Positions 1-13,900 of a DNA stretch of 64,000 nt are shown here, piece after piece (position 1 is the first letter of the stretch; the number at the start of each line of letters is the position of its first letter). A program made the translations under genes and the position numbers. Origin of the DNA: Mauremys mutica. Taxonomy: Eukaryota; Chordata; Testudines; Geoemydidae. The notes below the pieces were generated by a model, which saw only the letters and a list, made by a program, of their open reading frames with translations, was not told where the DNA came from and searched no databases. Location: assembly GCF_020497125.1 (NCBI RefSeq), contig NW_025422895.1:806001-870000 (forward strand), given 5' to 3'.

Positions 1-2771
1 TATCCGCCCCCTACGTAGGGCACCGCAGCCCGCTTAGCAGTCTGCCCCGACGGGCCTCTACAGAGAGATACAAGCACTACAAAGACAGATGCAAATCCAC
101 AAAAAAGATGCAAATCCAAATACCTGCTCCTCCAATGGGAACTCTCCCATGCAAACGCCCCTGTTCACTGGCTCCTGTGCCGCTGCTGTCTGGCTCCTGT
201 GCGGCTGCCAGGCAGAGCGGCCGCTTTTATAGGCCCCTCCTCAGCCTAGCTCCGCCCCCTACTCAGGGCGCCGCTGCCCGCTCAGCAGTCTGCCCCGACG
301 GGCCTCTACAGAGAGATACAAGCACTACAAAGACAGATGCAAATCCACAAAGACAGATGCAAATCCAAATACCTGCTCCTCCAATGGGAACTCTCCCACG
401 CAAACTCCCCTGTTCGCTGCCTACTGTGCCTCTGCTCACTGGCTCCTGTGCCGCTGCCTGGCTGGGCGGCCGCTTTTATAGGACCCTCCTCAGACTAGCT
501 CCGCCCCCTACTCAGGGCGCCGCTGCTCTCTCATCAGTCTGCCCCGACGGGCCTGTACAGAGAGATTCAAGCACTACAAAGACAATTGGAAATCCACAAA
601 GACAGATGCAAATCCAAATACCTGCTCCTCCAATGGGAACTCTCCCACGCAATCTTCCCTGTTCTCCGCCCTGTTCTCTGGCTCCTGTGCCGCTGCTCGC
701 TGGCTCCTGTGCCGCTGCTTGGCTGGGCGGCCGCTTTTATAGGCTCCTCCTAAGCCTAGCTCCGCCCCCTACTCAGGGCGCCGCTGCCCGTTCAGCAGAC
801 TGCCCCGACGGGCCTCTACAGAGAGACACAAGCACTACAAGAATGATGCAAATCCAAATACCTGCTTCTCCAATGGGAACTGTCCCACACAAACTCCCCT
901 GTGCCCTGGCTCATGTGCCGCTGCTCGCTGGCTCCTGTGCCGCTGCCTGGCTGGGCGGCCGCATTTAAGGGCCACTTCTCAGCCTAACTAAGCCCCCTAC
1001 TCAGGGCGCCGCTGCCCGCCCAGCAGTCTGTACCGACGGGCCTCTACAGAGAGATACAAGCACTACAAAGACAGATGCAAATCCACAAAGACAGATGCAA
1101 ATCCAAATACCTGCTCCTCCAATGGGAACTCTCCCAAGTAAACTCCCCTGTTTGCTGGCTCCTGTGCCGCTACTTGCTGGCTCCTATGACGCTTCCTGGC
1201 TGGGAGGCCGCTTTTGTAGGCCCCTCCTCAGCCTAGCTCTGCCCCCTACTCAGGGCGCAGCTGCCCGCTCAGCAGTCTACCCCGAAGGGCCTGTACAGAG
1301 AGATACAAGCAGTACAAAGACAGATGCAAATCCACAAAGACAATGCAAATCCAAATACCTGCTCCTCCAATGGGAACTCTTCCACGCAAACTCTCCTGTT
1401 CGCTGGCTCCTGTGACGCTCCTCGCAGCTGTGTCGCTGCCTGGCTGGGCGACCGCTTTTATAGGCCCCTCCTCAGCCTAGCTCCGCCCACTACTCAGGGC
1501 GCCGCTGCCCGCTCAGCAGTCTGCCCCGACGGGCCTCTACAGAAAGATGCAAGCACAAAAAAGACAGATGCAAATACACAAAGACAGATGCAAATCGAAA
1601 TACCTGCTCCTCCAATTGGAAATCTGCCATGGAAACTCCCCTGTTCGCTGGCTCCAGTGCCGCTGCTCGCTGGATCATGTGCCGCTGCCTGGCTGGGAGG
1701 CCGCTTTTATAGGCCCCTCCTCAGCCTAGCTCCGCCCCCTACTCAGGGCTCCACAGCCCGCTCAGCAGTCTGCCCCGACGGGCCTCTACAGAGATATACA
1801 AGCACTACAAAGACAATTGGAAATCCACAAAGACAGATGCAAATCTAAATACCTGCTCCTCCAATGGGAACTCTCCCACGCAATCTTCCCTGTTCTCCGC
1901 CCTGTTTTCTGGCTCCTGTGCCGCTGCTCGCTGGCTCCTGTGCCGCTGCTTGGCTGGGCGGCCGCTTTTATAGGCTCCTCCTCAGCCTAGCTCCGCCCCC
2001 TACTCAGGGCGCCGCTGCCCGCTCAGCAGACTGCCCCGACGGTCCTCTACAGAGAGACACAAGCACTACAAGAAATGCAAATCCAAATACCTGCTCCTCC
2101 AATGGGAACTCTCCCACGCAAATTCCCCTGTTCGCTGGCTCCTGTGCCGCTGCCTGGCTGGGCGGCCACTTTTAGAGGCCCCTCCTCAGCCTAGCTCCGC
2201 CCCCTACTCAGGGCTCCACAGCCCGCTCAGCAGTCTGCCCCGACGGGCCTCTACAGAGATATACAAGCACTACAAAGACAATTGGAAATCCACAAAGACA
2301 GATGCAAATCCAAATACCTGCTCCTCCAATGGGAACTCTCCCACGCAATCTTCCCTGTTCTCCGCCCTGTTCTCTGGCTCCTGTGCCGCTGCTCGCTGGC
2401 TCCTGTGCCGCTGCTTGGCTGGGCGGCCGCTTTTATAGGCCCCTTCTCAGCCTTTCTCCGCCCCCTACTCAGGGCGCAGCTGCCCGCTCAGCAGTCTGCC
2501 CCGACGGGCCTCTACAGAGAGATACAAGCCCTACAAAGACAGATGCAAATCCATAAAGACAGATGCAAGTCCCAATACCTGCTCCTCCAATGGTAACTCT
2601 CACACGCAAACGTCCCTGTTCGCTGGCTCCTGTGCCGCTGCCTGGCTGGGCGGCCGCTTTTATAGGCCCCTCCTCAGCGTAGCTCCGCCCCCTACTCAGG
2701 GCGCCGCTGCCCGCTCAGCAGTCTGCCCCGACGGGCCTCTACAGAGAGATACAAGCACTACAAAGACAGAT

Positions 2772-4557
2772 GCAAATAAACAAAGACAGATTCAAATCCA
2801 AATAGCTGCTCCTCCAATGGGAACTATCCTACACAATCTCCACTCTTCGCCGCCCTGTTCTCTGGCTCCTGTCTGGGCGGCCGCTTTTATAGGCCCCTCC
2901 TCAGCCTAGCTCCGCCCACTACCCAGGGCGCCGCTGCCTGCTCAGCAGTCTGCCGCGACGGGCTTCTACAGAGAGATACAAGCACTACAAAGAAGATGGA
3001 AATACACAAAGAAAGATGCAAATCCAAATACCTGCTCCTCCAATGGGAACTCTCCCATGCAAACTGCCCTGTTCACTGGCACCTGTGCCGCTGGTCGCTG
3101 GCTCCTGTGCATCTGCCAGGCAGAGCGGCCGCATTTATAGGCCCCTTCTCAGCCTTTCTCCGCCCCCTACTCAGGGCGCAGCTGCCCGCTCAGCAGACTG
3201 CCCCGACGGGCATCTACACAGAGATACAAGCACTACAAAGACAAATGCAAATACAGAAAGACAGATGCAAATCAAAAAGCCTGCGCCTCCAGTGGGAATT
3301 CTCCCACGCAAACGCCCCTGTTAGCTGGCTCCTGTGCCGCTGCCTGAATGGGCGGCCGCTTTTATAGGCCCCTCCTCAGCCTAGCTCCGCCCCCTACTCA
3401 GGTCGCCGCTGTCCGCTCAGCAGACTGCCCCGACGGGCCTCTACAGAGAGATACAAGCACTACAAAGACAAATGCAAATCCACAAAGACACTATGCAAAT
3501 CCAAATACCAGCTGCTCCAATGGGAACTCTCCCACGCAAACTCCCCTGTTCGCAGCGCTGTTGCTGGCAACTGTGCCGCTGCCTGGCTGGGTGCCGCTTT
3601 TATAGGCCCCTCCTCAGCCTAGCCCCGCCCCCCTTCAGGGCGCCGCTGCCCGCTCAGCAGTCTGCCTCGACGCGCCTCTACAGAGAGATACAAGCACTAC
3701 AAAGACAGATGCAAATCCACAAAGAAGATGCAAATCCAAATACCTGCTCCTCCACTGGGAAATCTCCCACGCAACCTCCCCTGTTTGCTGCCTCCTGTGC
3801 CGCTGCTCGCTGGCTCCTGTGCCGCTGCCCGGTTGGGCGGCCGCTTTTATTGGCTCCTCCTCAGCCTAGCTCCGCCCCCTACTCAGTGCGCCGCTGCCCG
3901 CTCAGCAGTCTGCCCCGATGGGCCTCTACAGAGAGATACAAGCACTACAAAGACAGATGCAAATAAACAAAGACAGATTCAAATCCAAATAGCTGCTCCT
4001 CCAATGGGAACTATCCTACACAATCTCCCCTGTTCGCCGCCCTGTTCGCTGGCTCCTGTCTGGGCGGCCGCTTTTATAGGCCCCTCCTCAGCCTAGCTCC
4101 GCCCACTACCCAGGGCTCCGCTGCCCGCTGAGCAGTCTGCCGCGACGGGCTTCTACAGAGAGATACAAGCACTACAAAGAAGATGCAAATACACAAAGAA
4201 AGTTGCAAATCCAAATACCTGCTCCTCCAATGGGAACTCTCCCATGCAAACTGCCCTGTTCACTGGCACCTGTGCCGCTGGTCGCTGGCTCCTGTGCATC
4301 TGCCAGGCAGAGCGGCCGCATTTATAGGCCCCTTCTCAGCCTTTCTCCGCCCCCTACTCAGGGCACAGCTGCCCGCTCAGCAGACTGCCCCGACGGGCAT
4401 CTACACAGAGATACAAGCACTACAAAGACAAATGCAAATACAGAAAGACAGATGCAAATCAAAAAGCCTGCGCCTCAAGTGGGAACTCTCCCACGCAAAC
4501 GCCCCTGTTAGCTGGCTCCTGTGCCGCTGCCTGAATGGGCGGCCGCTTTCATAGGCC
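2772..4557. repeat. Five-unit higher-order duplication (2772-3370 and 3959-4557)
   Basis: About 600 bp beginning at 2772 recurs at 3959 with a constant offset of 1187 bp, which is five units. Shared private variants include GCAAATAAACAAAGACAG, AACTATCCTACACAATCTCC, the GGTCGCTGGCTCCTGTGCAT stretch and CCTGAATGGGCGGCCGC. The two copies differ by only scattered substitutions. This marks a recent local duplication by unequal exchange. Confidence 0.8.
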
Positions 4558-6669
4558 CCTCCGCAGCCTAGCTCCGCCCCCTACTCAGGGCGCCGCTTAG
4601 CAGTCTGCCCCGACGGGCCTCTACAGAGAGATACAAGCACTACAAAGACAGATGCAAATCCAGAAAGACAGACGCAAATCCAAATACCTCCTCCTCCAAT
4701 GGGAACTCTCCCACACAAACTCCCCTGTGCCCTGGCTCCTGTGCCACTACTCGCTGGCTCCTGTGCCGCTGCCCGGTTGGGCAGCCGCTTTTATAGGCTC
4801 CTCCTCAGCCTAGCTCCACCCCCTACTCAGGGCGCCGCTGCCCGCTCAGCAGTCTGCCCCGACGGGCCTCTACAGAGAGATACAAGCCCTACAAAGACAG
4901 ATACAAATCCACAAAGACAGATGCAAATACAAATACCTGCTCCTCCAATGGGAACTCTCCCACGCAAACTCCCCTGTTCGCCGCCCTGTTCGCTGCTCAC
5001 ATCTGTCCCTCTGCCTGGCTGGGCGGCCGCTTTTATAGGCCCCCTCCTCAGCCTAGCTCCGCCCCCTACTCAGGGCACCTCTGCCCGCTCAGCAGTCTTC
5101 CCCGACGGGCCTCTACAGAAGGATACAAGCACTACAAAGACAGAGATGCAAAGCTAAATACCTGCTGCTCCAATGGGAACTCTCCCACGCAAACCCTCTG
5201 TTTGCGGCCCTATTTGCAGGCTCCTGTGCCGCTGCCTGTCTGGGCTGCCGCTTTCATAGGCCCCTCCGCAGCCTAGCTCCGCCCCCTACTCAGGGCGCCG
5301 CTGCCCGCTCAGCAGTCTGCCCCGACGTGCCTCTACAGAGAGATGCAAGCACTACAAAAACAGATGAAAATCCACAAAGAGAGATGCAAATCCAAATACC
5401 TGCTCCTCCAATGGGAACTCTCCCACGCATCTCGCCTGTTCGCTGGCTTCTCTGCCGCTGCCTGAATGGGCGGCCGCTTTTATAGGCCCCTCCTAAGCCT
5501 AGCTCCACCCCCTACTCAGGGCACCGCTGCCCGATCAGTAGTCTGCCCCGACGGGCCTCTACAGAGAGATACAAGCACTTCAAAGACAGATTCAAATCCA
5601 CAAAGAGAGATGCAAATCCAAATACCTGCTCCTCCAATGGGAACTCTCCCACGCAAACTCCCCTGTTCGCTGGCTCCTGTGCCGCTTCTTGCTGGCTCCT
5701 GTGCCGCTGCCTGGCTGGGCGGCCGCTTTCATAGGCCCCTCCTCATCCTAGCTCCGACCCCTACTCAGGGCGCCGCTGCCCGCTCAGCAGTCTGCCCCGA
5801 CGGGCCTCTACAGAGATATACAAGCACTACAAAGACAGATGCAAATCCACAAAGACAGATGCAAATTCAAATACCTGTTCCTCCAATGGGAACTCTCCCA
5901 CGCAAACTCCCCTGTTCGCTGGCTCCTGTGCCGCTGCTCCCTGGCTCCTGTGTCTCTGCCTGGCTGGGCAGCCGCTTTTATAGGCCCTTCCTCAGCCTAG
6001 TTCCGCCCCCTACTCAGGGCCCCGTTGCCCGCTCAGCAGTCTGGCCCGACGGGCCTCTACAGAGAGTTACATGCACTACAAAGACAGAGATGCAAATCCA
6101 AATACCTGCTTCTCCAATGGGAACTCTCCCACACCAACTCCCCTGTTCACTGGCTCCTATGCCGCTGCTCGCTGGCTCCTGTGCATCTGCCAGGCAGAGC
6201 GGCCGCTTTTATAGACCCTTCTCAGCCTTGCTCCGCCCCCTATTCAGGGCGCCGCTGCCCGCTCAGCAGACTGCCCGGACGGGCATCTACAGACAGATAC
6301 AAGCACTACAAAGACAAATGCAATCCACAAAGACAGATGCAAATCCAAATACCTGCTCCTCCAATGGGAACTCTCCCACGCAAACTCCCCTGTTCGCTGC
6401 CTCCTGTGCCGCTGCCTGTCTGGGCGGCCGCTTTTATAGGCCCCTCCTCAGCCTAGCTCCGCACCCTACGCAGGGCGCCGCTGCCCGCTCAGCAGTCTGC
6501 CCCCACGGGCCTCTACAGAGAGATACAAGCACTAAAAAGACAAACGCAAATCCACAAAAAGAGATGCAAATCCAAATACCTGCTCCTCCAATGGGAAGTA
6601 TCCCTCGCAAACTCCCCTGTTCGCAGGCCTGAATGCTGGTTCCTGTGCCGCTGCCTGGCTTGGGGGCCG

Positions 6670-6831
6670 CTTTTATAGGCCCCTCCTCAGCCTAGCTCCG
6701 CCCCCTACTCAGGGAGTCGCTGCCCGCTCAGCAGTCTGTCCCGACGGGCCTCTACAGAGAGATACAAGCACTACAAAGACAGATGCAAATCCACAAAGAC
6801 AGATGCAAATCCAAATACCTGCTCCTCCAAT
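6670..6831 (-). promoter_or_regulatory. Representative left-arm promoter module
   Basis: This is a worked example of the module repeated through the left arm, read on the minus strand. The CCAAT box lies at 6827-6831, octamers ATTTGCAT at 6803-6810 and 6783-6790, the GC box GGGGCGG at 6698-6704 and TATAAAAG at 6670-6677. The proximal octamer lies about 105 bp upstream of TATA. The individual motifs are established binding sites for NF-Y, POU-domain factors, Sp/KLF factors and TBP. That this combination is active here is inference. No transcript can be seen from sequence. Confidence 0.6.
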
Positions 6832-9800
6832 GGGAACTCTTCCACGCAAACGCCCCTGTTCGCTGGCTCCTCTGCCGCTGCCTGAATGGGCGGCCGCTTT
6901 TATAGGCCCCTCCTAGGCCTAGCTGCGCCCCTACTCAGGGCGCCGCTGCCCGCTCAGCAGTCTGCCCCGACGGGCCTCTACAGAGAGATACAAGCACTAC
7001 AAAGACACATGAAGTACACAAAGACAGATGCAAATCCAAATACCTGCTCCTCCAATGGAAACTCTCCCACGCAAACTCCCCTGTTCACTGGCTCCTGTGC
7101 CACTGCTCGCTGCCTCCTGTGCCGCTGCTCGCTGGCTCCTGTGCCGCTGCCTGGCTGGGCGGCTGCTTTTCTACGCCCCACCTCAGCCTAGCTCCGCCCC
7201 CTACACAGGGCGCCGCTGCCCGCTCAGCAGTCTGCCCCGACGGGGATCTAGAGAGAGGTACAACCACTACAAAGACAGATGCAAATGCACAAAGACAGAT
7301 TCAAATCCAATACCTGCTCCTACAATGGGAACACTCCCACCCAAACTCCCCTGTTCACCGCTCTGTTTGCTGGCTCCTGTGCCGCTGCCTGGCTTGGGGG
7401 CGGATTTATAAGCCCCTCCTCAGCCTAGCTCCGCCCCCTACTCAGGGCGCCGTACCCGCTCAGCAGTCTGCCCCGACGGGCCTCTAGAGAGAGGTACAAG
7501 CACTACAAAGACAGATCCAAAAGCACAAAGACAGATGCAAATCCAAATACCTGCTCCTCCAATGGGAACTCTCTCACGCAAACTCCCCTGTTCTCCGCCC
7601 TGTTCGCTGGCTCCTGTGCAGCTGCTCGCTGGCTCCTGTGCCGCTGCCTGGCTGGGTGGCCGCTTTTATAGGCCCCTCCTCAGCCTAGATCCGCCCCCTA
7701 CTCAGGGCGCCGCTGCCCGCTCAGCAGTCTGCCCCGACGGGCCTCTATAGAGAGATACAAGCACTACAAAGACAGATGCCATCCACAAAGACAGGTGCAA
7801 ATCCATATACCTGCTCCTCCCATGGGAAATCTCCCACGCAAACTCCCCTGTTCGCCGCCCTGTTTGCTGGCTCCTGTGCCACTGCCTGACTGGGCAGCCC
7901 CTTTTATAGGCCCCTCCTCAGCCTAGCTCCGCCCCTACTCAGGGCGCCGCGGCCCGCTCAGCAGTCTGCCCCGACGGGCCTCTACAGAGAGATACAAGCA
8001 CTACAAAGACAGATGCAATCCACAAAGACAGATTCAAATCCAAATACCTGCTCCTCCAATGGGAACTCTCCCATGCAAACTCCCATGTTCGCTGGCTCCT
8101 GTGACGCTGCTTGCTGGCTCTGTGCCGCTGCCAGGCTGGGCGGCCGCTGTTATAGGCCCCTCCTCAGCCTAGCTCCGCCTCCTACTCAGGGCGCCGCTAC
8201 CCGCTCAGCAGTCTGCCCCGACGGGCCTCTATAGAGACATACAAACACTCAAAAGACAAAGGCAAATCCACTGAGAGGGATGCAAACCCAAATACCAGCT
8301 CCTCCAATGGGAACTCTCCCACGCAAACGCCATATTTCACTGGCTCCTGTGCCGCTGCTCGGTGGATCCTGTGCCGCTGCCTGGCTGGGCAGCCACTTTT
8401 ATAGGCCCTCCTCAGCCTATCTCCGCCCCCTACTCAGGGCGCCGCTGCCCGCTCAGCAGTCTGCCCCGACGGGCCTCTACAGAGAGATACAACCACTACA
8501 AAGACATATGCAAATCCACAAAAAAATGCAAATCCAAATACCTGCTCCCCCAATGGGAACTTTCCCATGCAAACTCCCGTGTTCACTGGCTCCTGTGCCG
8601 CTGCTCGCTGGCTCCTGTGCATCTGCCAGGAAGAGCGTCCGCTTTTATGGGCCCCTTCTCAGCCTTGCTCCGCCCGCTACTCAGGGCGCCGCTGCCCGCT
8701 CAGGAGACTACCCCGACGGGCATATACAGAGAGATACAAGCACTACAAAGACACATGAAGTACACAAAGACAGATGCAAATCCAAATACCTGCTCCTCCA
8801 ATGGAAACTCTCCCACGCAAACTCCCCTCTTTGCCGCTCTGTTTGCTGGCTCCTGTGCCGCTGCCTGGCTGGGCGGCCGCTATTATAGGCCCCTCCTCAG
8901 CCTAGCTCCGCCCCTACTCAGTGCACCGCTGCCCACTCAGCAGACTGCCCCGACCGGCCTCTACAGAGAGATACAAGCACTACAAAGACAGATGCAAATC
9001 CACAAAGACAGGTGCAAATCCAAATACCTGCTCCTCCAATGGGAACTCTCCCACGCAAACTCCCATGTTCGCTGGCTCCTGTGCTGCTGCCTGGCTGGTT
9101 GGCAGCTTTTATAGGCCCCTCCTCAGCCGAGCTCCGCCCCCTACTCAGGGCGCCGCTGCCCGCTCAGCAGTCTGCCACGGGGGACTCTACAGAGAGATAC
9201 ATGCACTACAAAGACAGAGATGCAAATCCAAATACCTGCTCCTCCAATGTGAACTCTCCCACGCAAACTCCCGTTTGCTGGCTCCTGAACCGCTGCTCGC
9301 AGCTGTGTCGCTGCCTGGCTGGGCAGCTGCTTCTATAGGCCACTCCTCAGCCTAGCTCCGCCCCCACTCAGGGCGCCGCTGCCCGCTCACTAGTCTACCC
9401 CTACGGGCCTCTACAGAGAGATACAAGCACTACAAAGACAGAGATGCAAAACCAAATACCTGCTCCTCCACTGGGAATTCTCCCACGCAAACACCCCTGT
9501 TCGCAGCCCTGTTCGCTGGCTCCTGTGCCGCTACCTGCCTGGGGGGCCGCTTTTATAGGCCCCTCCTCAGCCTAGCTCCGCCCCCACTCAGGGCGCCGCT
9601 GCCCGCTCAGCGGTCTGCCCCGACGAACATCTACAGAGAGATAAAGCACTACAATGACAGATGCAAATCCACAAAGACAGATGCAAATCTAAATACCTGC
9701 TCCTCCAGTGGGAAATCTCCACACAAACTCCCCTGTTCGCCGCCCTGTTCGCTGCTCGCAGCTGTGCCGCTGCCTGGCTGGGCGGCCGCTTTTATGGGCC

Positions 9801-10876
9801 CCTCCTCAGCCTAGCTCCGCCGCCCACTCAGGGCACCGCTGCCCGCTCACTAGTCTACCCCGACGGGCCTCTACAGAGAGATTAAAGCAGTACAAGGACA
9901 GATATGCCAACCAAAATATCTGCTCCTACAATGGAAACTCCCATGTTCGCTGGCTCCTGTGCCGCTGCTCGGTGGCTCCTGTGCCGCTGCCTGGCTGGGC
10001 AGCCGCTTTTATAGGCCCTTCCTCAGCCTAGCTCTGCTCCCTACTCAGGGCACCGCTGGCCGCTCAGCAGTCTGTCCTGACGGGCCTCTATAGAGACATA
10101 CAAGAACTACAAAGACAGATGCAAATCCACAAAGACAGATGCAAATCCAAATACCTGCTCCTTCAATGGGAACTATCCCACGCAAACTCCCCTGTTCGCA
10201 GCCCTGTTTGCTGGTTCCTGTGCCGCTGCCTGGCTGGGCGGCCGCTTTTATAGGGCCCTCCTCTGCCTAGCTCCGCCCTCTACTCAGGGCGCCGCAGCCC
10301 GCTCAGCAGTCTGCCCCGACGTGCCTCTACAGTGAGATACAAGCACTACAAAGACAGATGCAAGTCCACAAAAATTTTGCAAATCCAAATACCTGCCCCT
10401 CCAATGGGATCTCTCCCATGCAAACTCCCCTGTTCACTGGATCCTGTGCAACTGCTCGCTGCCTCCTGTGCCGCTGCTCGCTGGCTCCTGTGCCGCTGCC
10501 TGGCTGGGCGGCTGCTTTTCTAGGCCCCTCCTCACCCTAGCTCCGCCCCCTACGCTGGGCGCCGCTGCCCGCTCAGCAGTCTGCCCCGACGGGCCTCTAA
10601 AGAGAGATACAAGCACTACATAGACAGATGCAAATCCACAAGGACAGATGCAAATCCAAATACCTGCTGCTCCAATGGGAACTCTCCCACGCAAACTCCC
10701 CTGTTCACTGGCTCCTGTGCCGCTGCTCGCTGGCTCCTGTGCCGCTGCCTGGATGGGTGGCCGCTTTTATAGGCCCCTCCTCAGCCTAGCTCCACCTCCT
10801 ACTCAGGGCGCCGCTGCCCGCTCAGCAGTCTGCCCCGACGGGCCTCTACAGAGAGATACAAGCACTACAAAGACAG

Positions 10877-10924
10877 ACGCAAATCCACAAGGACAGATGC
10901 AAATCCGCAAAGACAGATGCAAAT
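10877..10924 (-). repeat. Left-arm unit with three octamer subrepeats
   Basis: ACGCAAAT (10877-10884) and ATGCAAAT (10897-10904 and 10917-10924) are spaced exactly 20 bp apart. The left breakpoint of the 4.18-kb duplication falls within this triple, at 10887. Confidence 0.85.
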
Positions 10925-13900
10925 CCAAATACCTGCTCCTTCAATGGGAACTCTCCCACGCAAACTCCTCTGTTCGCCGCCCTGTTCGCTGCTCGCAGGC
11001 TCTGTACCGCTGCCTGACTGGGCGGCCGCTTTTATAGGCCCCTCCTCAGTCTAGCTCCGCCCCCTACTCAGGGCGCCGCTGCCCGCTCAGCAGTCTGCCG
11101 CGACGGGCGTCTACAGAGAGATACAAGCACTACAAAAACAGATGCAAATCCACAAAAAAGATGCAAATCCATTACCTGCTCCTCCAATGGGAACTCTCCC
11201 ACGCAAGCGCCCCTGTTCGCTGGCTCCTGTGCCGCTGCTCGCTGGCTCCTGTGCGGCTGCCAGGCAGAGTGGCCGCTTTTATAGGCCCCTCCTCAGCCTA
11301 GCTCCGCCCCCTACTCAGGGCGCCGCTATCCGCTCAGCAGTCTGCGCCGACAGGCCTCTACAGAGAGATACAAGCACTACAAAGTCAGATGCAAATCCAC
11401 AAAAAGAGATGCAAATCCAAATACCTGCTCCTCCAATGGGAACTCTCCCACGCAAACGCACCTCTTCGCTGGCTCCTGTGCCGCTGCTCGCTAGCTCGTG
11501 TGCGGCTGCCTGGCTGGGCGGCCGCTTTTATAGGCCCCTCCTCAGCCTAGCTCCGCCCCCTACTCAGGGCGCCGCTGCCCGCTCAGCAGTCTGCCCCGAC
11601 GGGCCTCTAGAGAGAGATACAAGCACTACAAAGACAGATGCAAATCCACAAAGAAGATGCAAATACAAAAACCTGCTCCACCAATGGGAACTCTCCCACG
11701 GAAACGCCCCTGTTCGCTAGCTCCTGTGCCGCTGCTCGCTGGCTCCTGTGCCGCTGCTTGCTGGCTCCTGTGCCGCTGCCTGGCTGGGTGGCCGCTTTTA
11801 TAGGCCCTCCTCAGCCTAGCTCTGCCCCCTACTCAGGTTGCCTCTGCCCGCTCAGCAGTCTGCCCCGACGGTCCTCTACAGAAAGATACAAGCACTACAA
11901 AAACACATGCAAATACAAAAAGACAGATGCAAATCCAAATACCGCTCCTCCAATGGGAACTCTCCCACGCAAACTCCCCTGTTCACTGGCTCCTGTGCCG
12001 CTGCTCACTGTCTCCTGTGCCGCTGCCTGTCTGGGCGGCGTCTTTTATAGGCCCCTCCTCAGCCTAGCTCCGTCCCCTACTCAGGGCGCGGCTGCTCGCT
12101 CAGCAGTCTGCCCCGACGGGCCTCTACAGAGAGATACAATCACTACAAAGACAGATGCAAATCCACAAAGACAGATGCAAATCCAAATACCTATTCCTCA
12201 AATGGGAACTCTCCCACGCAAACGCCCCTGTTCGCTGCCCTGTTGCTCGCTGGCTCCTGTGCCGCTGCCTGGCTGGGCGGCCGCTTTTATAGGCCCCTCC
12301 TCATCCTATGTCCGACCCCTACACAAGGCGCTGCTGCTCGGTCAGCAGACTGCCCGGACGGGGCTCTACAGAGTGATACAAGCACTACAAATACAAATGC
12401 AAATCCACAAAGACAGATGCAAATCCAAATACCTGTTCCTCCAATGGGAACTCTGCCGTCGCAAACGCCCCTGTTCGCTGCCCTGTTTGCTGGCTCCTGT
12501 GCCGCTGCCTGGCTGGGCGGCCGCTTTTATATGCCCTCCTCAGCCTAGCTCCGCCCCCTACTCAGGGCGCCGCTTGCCCGCTCAGCAGTCTGCACCGACG
12601 GGACTCTACAGAGAGATACAAGCACTACAAAGACACATGCAAATACATGAATACAAATGCAAGTCCGAATACCTGCTCCTCCAATGGGAACTCTCCAAAG
12701 CAAACTCCCCTGCTCGCTGGCACCTGTGCCGCTGCTCGCAGCTGTGCCGCTGCCTGGCTGGGCGGCCACTTTGATAGGCCCCTCCTCAGCCTAGCTCCGC
12801 CCCCTACTCAGGGCGCCGCTGCCCGCTCAGCAGTCTGCCGCGACGGGCCTCTACAGAGAGATACAAGCACTACAAAGACAGACGCAAATCCACAAAGAAA
12901 GATGCAAATCCAAATACCTGCTCCTCCAATGGGGACTCTCCCACGCAAACTCCCCTGTTCACAGCCCTGTTTGCTGCTCGCAGCTGTGCAACTGCGTGGC
13001 TGGGCTGGCCGCTTTTATAGGCCCCTCCTCAGCCTAGCTCCGCCCCCTACTCTGGGCGCCGCTGCCCGCTCAGCAGTCTGCCCCGACGCGACTCTACAGA
13101 GAGATACAAGCACTACAAAGACAGATGCAAAGACACAAAGATAGATGCAAATCCAAATACCTGCTCCTCCAATGGGAACTCTCCTGCGCAAACACCCCTG
13201 TTCGCCGCCCTGTTCGCTGCTCGCAGCTGTGCCGCTGCCTGGCTGGGCGGCCGCTTTGATAGGCCCCTCCTCAGCCTAGCTAAGCCCCCTAGTCAGGGCG
13301 CCGCTGCCGGCTCAGCAGTCTGCCGCAACGGGCCTCTACAAAGAGATACAAGCACTACAAAGACAGATGCAAATCCACAAAGAATGATACAAATCCAAAT
13401 ACCTGCTTCTCCAATGTGAACTCTCCCACGCAAACTCCCCTGTGCTCCTGAACCGCTCTTGTGCCGCTGCCTGGCTGGGGGCGTCCGCTTTTATAGGCCA
13501 CTCCTCAGCCTAGCTCCGCCCCCTACTCATGGCACCTCTGCCCGCTCAGGAGTCTGCCCCGACGGGCCTCTACAAAGAGATACAAGCACTAAAAACACAG
13601 ATGCAAATCCACAAACACAGATGCAAAACCAAATACCTGCTCCTCCAACGGGAACACTCGTGCACAAACTCCCCTGTTCGCCGCCCTGTTCGCTGGCTCC
13701 TGTGCCGCTGCCTGCCTGGGCGGCCGCTTTTTTAGGCCCCTCCTAGGCCTAGCTCCGCCCCCTACTCAGGGCGCCGCTGCTCGCTCAGCAGTCTGACCCG
13801 ACGGGCCTCTACAAAGAGATACAAGCACTACAAAGACAGATACAAATCCACAAAGAGAGATGCAAATCTAAATACCTGCTCCTCCACTGGGAACTCTCCA

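Noticed and set aside
6827..6850. NF-kB-like site in the GGGAACTCTCCC stretch beside CCAAT
   Set aside because: The half sites are spaced too widely for the usual ten-base consensus. It is better described as a small TGGGA/TCCCA inverted repeat.
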